11,682 bases of DNA from DATEPR01 sp036503065 (GTDB lineage Bacteria > Actinomycetota > Actinomycetes > Mycobacteriales > Pseudonocardiaceae), in assembly GCA_036503065.1 (NCBI GenBank), contig DASXXM010000132.1, forward strand, positions 1 through 11,682, given 5' to 3'. Of the stretch, positions 1-6,141 are shown piece by piece. The notes under the pieces were generated by a model that was not told the origin of the DNA, did no database searches, and saw only the letters and a list, made by a program, of their open reading frames with translations. The translations under genes and the position numbers were made by a program. How positions within the stretch are numbered: the first letter of the stretch is position 1; every line of letters begins with the position of its first letter.

Positions 1-154
1 GCAGCTCCTGCGCGAAGTCGGCGCCCGCGGGGATGGACTCGCAGTCCAGGAACACGTGCTCGTTGCCGAACTGCCGGGCCAGCTCGGTGTAGAGCAAGGC
101 ACCGTAGCTGTCGCTGTCCTCGCCCCGGTAGTTGATGAACACACCGCGTGTCAC
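1..154 (-). CDS. TIR-domain protein, N-terminal fragment (cut by window edge)
   Basis: Not a long open frame in the window, but translating the minus strand from the GTG at 154 gives 51 codons of a clear TIR domain start. Residues 5-10 are VFINYR (TIR box 1, first beta strand). Residues 34-47 (VFLDCESIPAGADF) match the bacterial pattern F-D-x-x-S-I-x-x-G-x-x-F. The start is supported by AGGGGG, four bases upstream of the GTG, and by stops in the frame of the nearby ATG. Bacterial TIR domains are usually NAD-cleaving enzymes or signalling adaptors, often in phage defence; the catalytic glutamate lies beyond the window, so activity cannot be judged. The C-terminal partner domain (for example NB-ARC, WD40 or a membrane segment) is also out of view. 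It lies 152 bp downstream of the permease gene and probably has its own promoter. The family call is firm; function is inference. Confidence 0.85.
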   Translation of the reverse strand, partial: MTRGVFINYRGEDSDSYGALLYTELARQFGNEHVFLDCESIPAGADFAQEL

Positions 155-306
155 TACGCCCCCTGGGTGAGCATGGTCCGCTGTTCAGCGTAGGGGTCCT
201 GGGTGGAACGGGTGCCCAGATGGCGGGATGTCCTTAGTTTGGCCAGTTGTTGGCCGGGTGGCTCGATGTTTCGGCCGGTTGGGGACCTGCTTGTGTTGGT
301 GTCGTG
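155..306 (-). other. Intergenic stretch between permease and TIR gene
   Basis: This 152-bp gap holds no gene I can support. Downstream of the permease stop, a small inverted repeat GGCCA-N5-TGGCC (241-255) could form a 5-bp GC-rich hairpin and may be a weak terminator for the exporter operon; it has no U tract. Closer to the TIR gene, TACGCT (minus strand, 187-192) fits the actinobacterial -10 pattern TAnnnT about 33 bases before the GTG, but I see no good -35 element. Both are suggestions only. Confidence 0.35.
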
Positions 307-1143
307 CTACTTGGCCAGGCGGGGTAGTAGGGCCGAGGACACCGTGACCATGAACGCGGCCGCGACGATCAGCACCAGGAAGTCCGTGGCGAACGCGGCC
401 GGGGTGCCGATCAGTAGGCCCCGCAACGCATCCACCTCGTAGCCGAGCGGATTGACGCGGTTGATCACCTGGAGCCAGCCGGGCATCAGGCTCACCGGGT
501 ACAGGGCGTTCGAGCCGAAGAACAGTGGCATGGTGATGGCCTGGCCGATGCCCATCAGCCGGTCGCGGGTCAACACCAGGCCGGCGATCGTGATGGACAG
601 GCAGCAGAAGAATGCCGAGCCGAGGATCACCACGACGCACATTGCCAGCAGCCGCAACGGATTCGCCGTCAGGCCGACACCGAGGACGGCCGCGAGTACC
701 AGCACCACCAACGCCTGCACCAGCGCGCGCACGCCGGCGGCGAACGCTTTGCCGGTGACCAGCGCGATCCGGGGGGTCGGCGTGACGAGCAGCTTGGCCA
801 GCACGCCCGCGTCGCGCTCCCAGATGATCTGGATGCCGTAGAAGATCGAGATGAACAGGGCCGACTGGGCCAGGATGCCGGGTGCGAGGTAGTCGAGGTA
901 GGGCACCTTGCCGGTCGGGATGGCGCGCAGGCGGGTGAACGTCTCGCCGAAGATCAGCAGCCACAGGGCGGGCTGGATCGCCCTGGTGATCAGTTCGGTT
1001 CGGTCGTGTCGCAGCTTCTGCAGTTCGACCAGGCACATCGTGCCGGTCCGGGCCAGGACGAGGCCGGCGAAGCCGAACCTGCGCGGGCGGGTCGCGGGGC
1101 CGTCAGCCGAGGCGGCGAGCGGTACGTCGAGCGGAGCGGACAT
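307..1143 (-). CDS. ABC-2 type transporter permease (DrrB-like)
   Basis: Membrane half of a drug- or lipid-type ABC exporter, 278 residues, the usual length for DrrB-like permeases. After a hydrophilic N-terminus there are six hydrophobic segments at about 55-70, 88-107, 137-157, 166-190, 199-218 and 253-272. The conserved ABC-2 motif NPLGYEVDALR is at 231-241, just before the last helix. The ATG at 1143 is preceded by AAAGGA at a spacing of about six, so the start is well supported even though it lies inside the ATPase gene (41-bp overlap with its end at 1103). That overlap points to coupled translation and a fixed ratio of subunits. It pairs with the upstream ATPase; the MarR gene at the head of the operon suggests induction by a small toxic molecule. 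The substrate cannot be read from the sequence. No resistance role is shown, only suggested by the family. Confidence 0.93.
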   Translation of the reverse strand: MSAPLDVPLAASADGPATRPRRFGFAGLVLARTGTMCLVELQKLRHDRTELITRAIQPALWLLIFGETFTRLRAIPTGKVPYLDYLAPGILAQSALFISIFYGIQIIWERDAGVLAKLLVTPTPRIALVTGKAFAAGVRALVQALVVLVLAAVLGVGLTANPLRLLAMCVVVILGSAFFCCLSITIAGLVLTRDRLMGIGQAITMPLFFGSNALYPVSLMPGWLQVINRVNPLGYEVDALRGLLIGTPAAFATDFLVLIVAAAFMVTVSSALLPRLAK

Positions 1144-1912
1144 CGCGCATCCTTTCCCCGGCGCCTGCGCCGAGGTCGTCGCCGGTGGTGGCCCGGAACA
1201 CGTCGTCGAGCGTTGCGTCGTCGCCGACCATCGCCTTGAGTTCGGTGGGGGTGCCTTCGGCGCGGATCCGGCCGCGGTGCATCAGGGCGATCCGGTCGCA
1301 CTGCTGGTCGGCTTCGTCCATGTAGTGCGTGGTGACCAGCACGGTCATGCCGGTGTCGGCGCGGACCTGGTTGATCCGTTCCCACACGCTCGCCCGGCCG
1401 ATCGGGTCGAGGCCGATGGTCGGCTCGTCCAGCACGAGCAGTCGCGGCGCGCTGACCAGTGCCTGCGCCAGTTCCAGCCTGCGGATCATGCCGCCGGAGT
1501 ACGTACTGGCGGTGCGATCGGCCACATCGGACAGTGCGACCGACGCGAGCGCGTCGGCGACCGCGGCCTTCCGCGCCGACCGCGGCACGTCGAACAGCCG
1601 CGCGAACAGGGCCACGTTCTCCCGGCCGGTCAGCGCGCCGTCGGCGGACAACTGTTGCGGCACATAGCCGATCAGCCGTCGCACGTCCAGCTTGCGCCGG
1701 GCGACGTCCACACCGAACACACCGATGGCACCCGGTGGCGCCGGCAGCAGCGTGGTGATCATGCGGATGGTGGTGGTCTTCCCGGCACCGTTGGGGCCCA
1801 GCAGGCCGAACACCGAGCCTGCCACGACGTCGAGGTCGACGTCGTCCACCGCGACCGTCTCGCCGAAACTGTGGCGCAGCCCGACGCAGTGCACGGCAAG
1901 TCGGTCACCCAT
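1103..1912 (-). CDS. ABC transporter ATP-binding protein (DrrA-like)
   Basis: Cytoplasmic ATPase that drives the adjacent permease, 269 residues from the ATG at 1912. Motifs in order: Walker A GPNGAGKT at 39-46, Q-loop glutamine in VPQQ at 84-87, signature YSGGM at 138-142 (in place of LSGGQ, as in DrrA-type exporters), Walker B LLVLDEP at 158-164, D-loop GLDP at 167-170 and H-loop histidine 196 in TTHYMDEAD. The C-terminus contains TLDDVFRATTG, the pattern that ends many DrrA-type daunorubicin-resistance ATPases. An upstream in-frame start at 1951 would add 13 unlikely residues inside the marR gene; the chosen ATG has AAGGGA about eight bases before it. The gene overlaps the end of marR by 8 bp (ATGGGTGA) and the start of the permease by 41 bp, so the three genes are one translationally coupled operon. 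Confidence 0.95.
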   Translation of the reverse strand: MGDRLAVHCVGLRHSFGETVAVDDVDLDVVAGSVFGLLGPNGAGKTTTIRMITTLLPAPPGAIGVFGVDVARRKLDVRRLIGYVPQQLSADGALTGRENVALFARLFDVPRSARKAAVADALASVALSDVADRTASTYSGGMIRRLELAQALVSAPRLLVLDEPTIGLDPIGRASVWERINQVRADTGMTVLVTTHYMDEADQQCDRIALMHRGRIRAEGTPTELKAMVGDDATLDDVFRATTGDDLGAGAGERMRDVRSARRTARRLG

Positions 1913-2378
1913 CGACGGTGTCCCTTCGGTCCAAATCGGACAGCAGCGCACGCAGCGCGGGCAGCGCGGCGGCGATGGCCGCGCGATCCGCCGGGGACAG
2001 CCCTGCGATGCCGGTGCCGACCAGTTCGGCCCGCGCCGTGCGCCATTCGGCCAGCCGTTTCGTGGCCTCCTCCGCCGGGTACAGCCGGATCGCCCTGCGG
2101 TCGTCCGGATCGATCTCCCTGATCAGCATGCCGAGATCGGTGAGCTGGTTGACCAGCGTGCTCACCGAGTTGGGCGCGAGGTGCAGCTCACGGGCGGCCG
2201 CCGCGACACCGATGCCGGGCCGGTCCTGCGCGACGCGCAGCAGTTCGATCTGGGCGCCGCGCAACTGTGGACCGATCCCCTTCGGGCGCAGCTCACGACG
2301 CACCTGCCGGCGCATCGCGGCCATGGTGGTCATCAGCTCGTCGCCGATGGCCACGGGATCGGTTGTCACGTCGCCCAT
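1905..2378 (-). CDS. MarR-family transcriptional regulator
   Basis: DNA-binding repressor of the MarR type, 157 residues, a normal length. The winged helix-turn-helix runs from about 41 to 100: recognition region VAAAARELHLAPNSVSTLVN at 58-77 and the wing with the family signature DPDDRRAIRL at 90-99. The remaining helices form the dimer interface. The ATG at 2378 has AGGAG five bases upstream, so the start is secure. The gene heads the exporter operon and overlaps the ATPase by 8 bp, the classic arrangement of a MarR repressor that controls itself and an efflux pump. Two direct repeats directly before the gene are the likely operator. The ligand is unknown. Confidence 0.93.
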   Translation of the reverse strand: MGDVTTDPVAIGDELMTTMAAMRRQVRRELRPKGIGPQLRGAQIELLRVAQDRPGIGVAAAARELHLAPNSVSTLVNQLTDLGMLIREIDPDDRRAIRLYPAEEATKRLAEWRTARAELVGTGIAGLSPADRAAIAAALPALRALLSDLDRRDTVDG

Positions 2379-2383
2379 GGTAG

Positions 2384-2412
2384 CTCCTAGTGAGAGTTAC
2401 TCCTAGTGAGAG
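2384..2412 (-). promoter_or_regulatory. Tandem 13-bp direct repeats before marR, candidate operator
   Basis: On the plus strand CTCCTAGTGAGAG occurs perfectly at 2384-2396 and 2400-2412, with starts 16 bp apart. Between them GAGT-T-ACTC (2394-2402) is a short perfect palindrome, and the whole block is framed by AGCTC at 2382-2386 and GAGCT at 2410-2414. The copy nearer the gene supplies the Shine-Dalgarno AGGAG (2384-2388, minus strand). A repressor bound here would cover the start of the transcript. MarR dimers bind palindromes, so the two repeats could be two dimer sites; that they bind this MarR protein is inference from position. Confidence 0.6.
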
Positions 2413-2421
2413 CTGCAACTC

Positions 2422-2444
2422 ACCCGGCAGTGACAGTGCCGGGT
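2422..2444 (-). terminator. Hairpin downstream of the sigma/anti-sigma operon
   Basis: ACCCGGCA (2422-2429) and TGCCGGGT (2437-2444) form a perfect 8-bp stem with a 7-base loop. It starts 36 bases after the stop codon of the anti-sigma-like gene at 2481 and lies before the marR operator, so it fits a transcription terminator between the two operons. There is no U tract, which is common in high-GC actinobacteria. A role as a binding site within the marR promoter region is also possible. Confidence 0.55.
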
Positions 2445-2480
2445 ATGGACGACGTGCGCAATGACCCAGAAGTCGGGTAA

Positions 2481-3275
2481 TCAGCCGGGGCAGTCGGATT
2501 TGGCCAACCGCAACGAGAACGACGTGACCGTGCCGGTGCCGTCGAGCCCGAACACGTAGATCGCAGCCGGGTTCCCGCTCACGTGCACGGTCGCCGTGCC
2601 ACGCGACACGTCCAACTGGGGATACGCCTGGGCGAGGAGTTCCTCGGGCGAGCCGACCCCGATACCCTCCGGGGTGCGCGTCAGCGGGTCGCCGTTCAGC
2701 TCGACCACCCCCTCGCTCAGACTGACCAGCACCCTCAGCTTGCCCCGGACCGGCACGGCCGACGTGGCCGCCCCGGAGGCCCCCGGCGGTGTCCGCACGA
2801 CGTACGTCCCGGTGAGCACCGTCGTGTAGCGCAGGCAGCCCGCGGACACCGGCGACGCCGGTGCCTTGTAGAACAGCCCGGCCGCGATCGCCTTGTCCAA
2901 CGGCAGGCCCAGCGTCAGCTTGTCGTAGCCGTCGGGCCCCAGCACGAACAGCACGCCGTCCGCCAGCGGCAACGGCGCGGTGGCGGGCGCCGTCGTTGGC
3001 GTCGCGGGCGGGACGGTCATGGTCAGCACCGGTCCGGCCGCCGCGGGCACCGTGCTCGGCCTGCCGATGCCACCGAGCGTGAGGCCTGCGGAGACGACGG
3101 CCACCACCGCGAGCACGCCGCCGGCCGCGGTCAGCGCCACCCGATTGCGCCTGCGCCGCCGGGCCCCGGCCACCACGGCCGCGCCGGCGTTCCGGGCGAC
3201 CGGCAGGTCGAGGCGCTCGTCGGCGAACAGCCGACGCAGTTCCTCGTCCAGGTCCGGCTCGTCGCGCTCGTTCAT
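2481..3275 (-). CDS. Single-pass membrane protein, probable anti-sigma factor of the adjacent sigma factor
   Basis: 264 residues from the ATG at 3275. The N-terminus (1-38) is short, charged and cytoplasmic (DLDEELRRLFADERLD), followed by the positive-inside cluster RRRRRNR (39-45) and one transmembrane helix at about 46-70. A Pro/Thr/Ala-rich linker (about 71-105) leads to an extracytoplasmic domain that I do not recognise. That domain has two cysteines, in SAGCLRY and four residues from the end (SDCPG), which could form a disulfide. No zinc-binding HxxxCxxC motif is present, so this is not a ZAS-type anti-sigma factor. The gene overlaps the sigma gene by ATGA (3272-3275) and has a strong GGAGGGGGG ribosome site. 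Position and topology match the membrane partners that follow SigE-family sigma genes in actinobacteria. The anti-sigma role is inferred, not seen in a known domain. Confidence 0.8.
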   Translation of the reverse strand: MNERDEPDLDEELRRLFADERLDLPVARNAGAAVVAGARRRRRNRVALTAAGGVLAVVAVVSAGLTLGGIGRPSTVPAAAGPVLTMTVPPATPTTAPATAPLPLADGVLFVLGPDGYDKLTLGLPLDKAIAAGLFYKAPASPVSAGCLRYTTVLTGTYVVRTPPGASGAATSAVPVRGKLRVLVSLSEGVVELNGDPLTRTPEGIGVGSPEELLAQAYPQLDVSRGTATVHVSGNPAAIYVFGLDGTGTVTSFSLRLAKSDCPG

Positions 3276-3859
3276 CTGTCCCCCCTCCCCTCGGCCAGCA
3301 CGCCCAGTCTGGTGCGCAACGTCGCCATCGCCTTGTTCGCCTGGCTCTTGACCGTGCCCTTGGCGATGCCCAGTGTCCGCGCGATCTCGGCCTCGGACAG
3401 GTCCTCGTAGTAGCGCAGCACGATCACCGCGCGCTGCCGGGGCGGCAGGGCCCGCATGGCCTGCCACAGCGGCTCGTCCGCGAACCGGTCGGGCTGCCAC
3501 ACCGCGGACGTTTCCGGCAGGTCCGCGACCAGGTTCTCCCGCCGCGTCCGGCGCCACCGGCTGACGTGCGCGTTGGCCATGGCGCGCCGGGCGTAGGCCA
3601 GCGGGTCGCCGGTGCGGCGGACCACCGTGGCCCAGCGCGCGCCGATCCGCTCCAGCACACCCTGGACCAGGTCGGCCGCGTCGTGCGGATTGCCGGCCAG
3701 TGCGTGGCCGTAGCGCAACAGGCCGGGCAGCGCGGCACGCACGAACTCGGCGAATTCTTCGTCCGGCGCGTCCTGGCGGGCCGGCGTCGTGGGGTCCGCC
3801 CAGTCGGTGTCGGCGACAGCGGGCAACGCCGCTGTCGTCGGCATGGCTGCGACCACCAC
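3272..3859 (-). CDS. SigE-family (ECF-like) RNA polymerase sigma factor
   Basis: Alternative sigma factor of the actinobacterial SigE family, 195 residues from a GTG at 3859. Region 2 covers about 36-105 (EFAEFVRAALPGLLRYGHAL, then DAADLVQGVLERI and ARRAMANAHVSRWRR, the core- and -10-binding part). Region 4 covers about 135-185, with LPPRQRAVIVLRYYEDLSEAEIA and the helix-turn-helix GIAKGTVKSQANKAM. I chose the GTG because GGAGG lies seven bases before it; the ATG at 3844 would shorten the protein by five residues and has no ribosome site. Much longer upstream extensions of this frame run through the DUF952 gene and are not credible. It is followed with a 4-bp overlap by the membrane partner, a pair typical of envelope or stress signalling. 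Target genes cannot be named. Confidence 0.92.
   Translation of the reverse strand: MVVAAMPTTAALPAVADTDWADPTTPARQDAPDEEFAEFVRAALPGLLRYGHALAGNPHDAADLVQGVLERIGARWATVVRRTGDPLAYARRAMANAHVSRWRRTRRENLVADLPETSAVWQPDRFADEPLWQAMRALPPRQRAVIVLRYYEDLSEAEIARTLGIAKGTVKSQANKAMATLRTRLGVLAEGRGDR
3814..3837 (-). other. 8-bp hairpin inside the start of the sigma coding region
   Basis: CGACAGCG (3814-3821) and CGCTGTCG (3830-3837) are perfect inverted repeats around an 8-base loop, spanning about codons 8-16 of the sigma gene. The region codes for a poorly conserved N-terminal extension, so the sequence is freer to carry a signal. An mRNA stem here could influence early translation, but high-GC sequence gives such stems by chance. 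Confidence 0.35.
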
Positions 3860-3874
3860 CGGACTCCCTCCCGG

Positions 3875-3899
3875 CTTCCGGTCGGCAGCCGTCAGGAAG
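3875..3899 (-). promoter_or_regulatory. Symmetric 25-bp dyad upstream of the sigma gene
   Basis: In the 59-bp gap before the sigma gene the plus strand reads CTTCC-N3-CGGC-A-GCCG-N3-GGAAG, exactly symmetric about base 3887; 10 of the 12 pairs match. It ends 15 bases before the GTG start and begins 20 bases after the DUF952 stop. The one-base centre makes a protein-binding operator more likely than an RNA hairpin. A regulator dimer site controlling the sigma operon is the best guess; no known motif is recognised. Confidence 0.45.
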
Positions 3900-3918
3900 A
3901 ACACGCGCCGCCGGGGGC

Positions 3919-4290
3919 TCAGGTTGCCCTGGCCTGCGCCAGCGCGGCCGGCAGCTGGAACGTGCCGTCGGCCCGCGACGGAAACTCCAGGACGCTCAGC
4001 ACGGCGGACATCGAGATCGGGCCGTAGACGTGCGGGAACCACGGGCCGCCGGGCTGCGGCGGGTCGCCCGGCTCCCACCGGACCGGCACGGTCAGCAGGG
4101 CCGGGTCGATCACCATCAGGAGCAGGTCGGTGCGGCCTGCGTACCGTTCGTTGGCCGGCAGATGCACGGTGCCCGGGTCGGAACAGTGCGTGAAACCCAC
4201 ATCGGCCAGCGACGGCGCGCGGTACTCGCCGTCGGCAACGCACTCCGACAGTTCGTTCCGGCTGATGATGTGCAGGATCACGTTGTACAC
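3919..4290 (-). CDS. DUF952 family protein
   Basis: A small soluble protein of 123 residues that matches the DUF952 family by pattern: start ILHIISRNE, then GFTHCSDPGTVHLPANERYAG, LLLMVIDPALL, VRWEPG and FPHVYGPISMSAVL. The family has no firmly established reaction; its conserved histidines and compact fold suggest a small-molecule role, but I would not assign one. The start is uncertain: the GTG at 4290 has AGGAG only two bases before it, while the GTG at 4281 (protein beginning VILHII, the usual family start) has it eleven bases away. The gap upstream holds three DnaA-box-like repeats. It is 59 bp upstream of the sigma gene and may or may not be cotranscribed with it. Confidence 0.88.
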   Translation of the reverse strand: MYNVILHIISRNELSECVADGEYRAPSLADVGFTHCSDPGTVHLPANERYAGRTDLLLMVIDPALLTVPVRWEPGDPPQPGGPWFPHVYGPISMSAVLSVLEFPSRADGTFQLPAALAQARAT

Positions 4291-4296
4291 AGCTCC

Positions 4297-4337
4297 TGTG
4301 GACAGCCCTGTGGACAGCTGACGTTAGTTGTGGACAG
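4297..4337 (-). repeat. Cluster of three DnaA-box-like 9-mers (CTGTCCACA)
   Basis: The minus strand carries CTGTCCACA three times, at 4297-4305, 4309-4317 and 4329-4337, all in the same orientation. The first two belong to a perfect 12-bp tandem repeat (plus strand CCTGTGGACAGC at 4295-4306 and 4307-4318) and are 3 bp apart; the third is 11 bp further. Each copy fits the published actinobacterial DnaA-box consensus (T/C)(T/C)(G/A)TCCACA. They fill the 48-bp gap between the DUF5926 stop (4339) and the DUF952 start, and the copy nearest the gene touches its AGGAG ribosome site. The repeats are seen directly; DnaA binding is inferred from the match. Confidence 0.7.
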
Positions 4338-4338
4338 G

Positions 4339-5301
4339 TCAGCGCAGTGTGACCTGACGGCCGCGCAACCCGTCCCTGGCCCGGCGCTCGGCCTCGGTGG
4401 TCGGCTCGTCGGCCAGCGATGCGACGGCCGCCGCCAGCCGCTCGCCGAGCGCCTTCGCAGGCTCGTCCCATTCGCGGGCGTGCATCTCACGGTCCAGGTC
4501 CCACACCGGCACCAGCAGGCCGTGCGCCCGGAACGACCCGGCATACCGGGAGCCCTCGCCCAGGTCCAGCTCGCCGCGCACGGAGAGCCGGGCCAGCCCG
4601 GCGAGCAGCTCCTCCTCCGGCTCCGGCCGCACCCAGCGCAGGTGCGCCCGCTCGCCCGCGTCCACCCAGTAGGCGGCGCGCACGCCGTCCGCGGTGAGCC
4701 GGTCGGTGGGCATGATGGCCGCGTTGGCCCGTTCCAGCGACAGCGCGACGTCGCCGGTCGGCTCGTCCGCGTCGGTCGGGAGCCACCAGCCGAAGTCGGC
4801 GTGTAGCTCGGGCACCAGTTCTGCCTTGGGATCGACCAGGTCCACCAGCCGGTCCACGGCGTCCGGGTCCGCGTCGATCGGGCCGACGACCGACAGCACG
4901 GCGCCGGGCTCCGCGGTCAGTGCCCAGCGGATCGAGCGGGCCACGTCCCGGCCGATGTCACCCGATCGGGTCTGCACCTGCATGCCGACGAAGGCCACGC
5001 CGTCCGACCGGACCAGGCTCGCGGCCGCCATCGGCAGCACGGTGGCCAGTGTCACCGCACGGTCGGCCGACACCAGCAGCGGCAGCGGCACGGTCGCCGA
5101 CGGCACGAACTCGCGCAGCGCCACCAGCTCGCACTCACCCGCGAGCCCGTCGAACGGACGGCTCACCGCCACGTCCACCGGGCCGCCCGCCGCGCCGTGG
5201 CAGGCCTTGTAGCGTCGGCCCGACCCGCACGGGCAGGGCTGTCGGGGGTTGAGCCCGTCGCGTTGCTTCGGCTCGGCCTTGACCGCCGCCCGCTTGGCCA
5301 C
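4339..5301 (-). CDS. DUF5926 family protein with N-terminal SEC-C zinc motif
   Basis: A 320-residue soluble protein of a conserved actinobacterial family. Residues 1-15 are basic (MAKRAAVKAEPKQRD). The SEC-C motif follows, PCPCGSGRRYKACHG at 22-36, with zinc ligands C23, C25, C34 and H35 in the spacing CxC-x8-CH; the same motif is found at the C-terminus of SecA and in many unrelated proteins, where it binds partners or nucleic acid. The remaining 280 residues form the family domain, rich in acidic residues, without a motif I can tie to a reaction. The GTG start has AAGGAG six bases upstream, so it is secure. It follows the GDPD gene by 45 bp and precedes the DnaA-box-like cluster. Family assignment is strong; function is unknown. 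Confidence 0.9.
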   Translation of the reverse strand: MAKRAAVKAEPKQRDGLNPRQPCPCGSGRRYKACHGAAGGPVDVAVSRPFDGLAGECELVALREFVPSATVPLPLLVSADRAVTLATVLPMAAASLVRSDGVAFVGMQVQTRSGDIGRDVARSIRWALTAEPGAVLSVVGPIDADPDAVDRLVDLVDPKAELVPELHADFGWWLPTDADEPTGDVALSLERANAAIMPTDRLTADGVRAAYWVDAGERAHLRWVRPEPEEELLAGLARLSVRGELDLGEGSRYAGSFRAHGLLVPVWDLDREMHAREWDEPAKALGERLAAAVASLADEPTTEAERRARDGLRGRQVTLR

Positions 5302-5346
5302 GTGGTTCTCCTTGTCGACGACTGCCGGTTGGGTGTGTTCGGGAGG

Positions 5347-6141
5347 TTAGCCCGCCAACCGGGCGCGGGTGTCGGCCGGGGAGTTCGTGGCCAGGTGACG
5401 CACGCCGAGGCGCCGGCACAGTGCCACGTCGGCCGCGTCGTCGACGGTCCAGCAGTACGTGTCGTGGCCCCGCGCCATGGCGCGTGCCACGTAGTCGGGA
5501 TCGCGCCGCAGCAGGTGGATGCCCGGTCCGGTCAGGTCGGCCCACGGCGGCAGCGAACCGTCCGCGAGGCCGCCCCCCAGCCGGTTGAGCAGCAACACCG
5601 TGGGCAGCCGCGGCGCGTCATCCCGGATGCGGCGGATCGCCGTGGACCAGAACGACATCACCACGATGCGGGAGTCGGCCCTGGTCGCCGGCCGCGCGAA
5701 GCCGTGGCGGGCCAGCAGGGCCACCAGCTTCGCCTCGACGAGGGCGCCGTAGCGGACCGGGTGCTTGGTCTCCACGAACAGCCGGGTGTCCGGTGCCAGG
5801 TCCGCGAGCAGGCCGAGCAGTGCGGCCAGGGTCAGCGGGCCGGCCCGCTGACTCGTCCGTTCGATCACCAGGTCGTCCGCTGACTCGGGGAGCTCGTCGT
5901 ACCAGCCGCCGAAGTCGAGGCGCGACATATGGTCCATGGTCAGCGTGCTGACCACACCGCGGCCGTCGGATGTCCGGTTGACGGTCCGGTCGTGCACGCA
6001 CACCAGTTCGCCGTCCCTGGTCAGCCGGACATCGCACTCCAGGCCGTCCGCGCCGTGCTCGATGGCCAGCGCGTAGGCGGCCAGGGTGTGCTCCGCGCGG
6101 TGCGCGGAGGCGCCCCGGTGCGCGATGACCTCGGGTCGCAC
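5347..6141 (-). CDS. Glycerophosphodiester phosphodiesterase
   Basis: Hydrolyses glycerophosphodiesters from phospholipid breakdown to glycerol 3-phosphate and an alcohol; a TIM-barrel metal enzyme. 264 residues from the GTG at 6141. Catalytic and metal-binding positions are all visible: H8-R9 (IAHRGAS), E17 in AEHT (histidine replaces the more common asparagine of ENT, a known variant), E35 and D37 (LECDVRLT), H50-D51 (CVHD) and the later VETK and CWTVDD motifs. There is no signal peptide, so it acts in the cytoplasm. The GTG shares one base with the TAG of the DUF4328 gene (TAGTG) and has no ribosome site, so translation probably restarts after that gene. A longer reading upstream would run through the DUF4328 gene in another frame and is rejected. 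Confidence 0.93.
   Translation of the reverse strand: MRPEVIAHRGASAHRAEHTLAAYALAIEHGADGLECDVRLTRDGELVCVHDRTVNRTSDGRGVVSTLTMDHMSRLDFGGWYDELPESADDLVIERTSQRAGPLTLAALLGLLADLAPDTRLFVETKHPVRYGALVEAKLVALLARHGFARPATRADSRIVVMSFWSTAIRRIRDDAPRLPTVLLLNRLGGGLADGSLPPWADLTGPGIHLLRRDPDYVARAMARGHDTYCWTVDDAADVALCRRLGVRHLATNSPADTRARLAG
6091..6109 (-). other. GC hairpin near the start of the GDPD coding region
   Basis: CTCCGCGC (6091-6098) and GCGCGGAG (6102-6109) form a perfect 8-bp stem with a 3-base loop, about codons 11-17 of the GDPD gene. The gene lacks a ribosome site and is probably translated by restart, so a stable early stem could matter, but it also encodes the conserved loop before AEHT and may be there by codon choice alone. 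Confidence 0.3.

Noticed and set aside
1913..1951. Longer start for the ABC ATPase
   Set aside because: The 13 extra residues lie within marR and precede the normal family start; the ATG at 1912 has a ribosome site.
908..2122. Long plus-strand open frame opposite the ABC transporter genes
   Set aside because: It lies entirely opposite well-supported genes and its protein is rich in Arg, Gly, His and Ala without any motif, as expected for an antisense frame in high-GC DNA.
3276..3557. Upstream extension of the anti-sigma-like protein
   Set aside because: The extra residues are an alternative frame of the sigma gene; the ATG at 3275 has a strong ribosome site and forms an ATGA overlap.
3860..4471. 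Upstream extension of the sigma factor
   Set aside because: It runs through the DUF952 gene and beyond in another frame, with Arg/Gly-rich sequence; the GTG at 3859 has GGAGG at the ideal distance.
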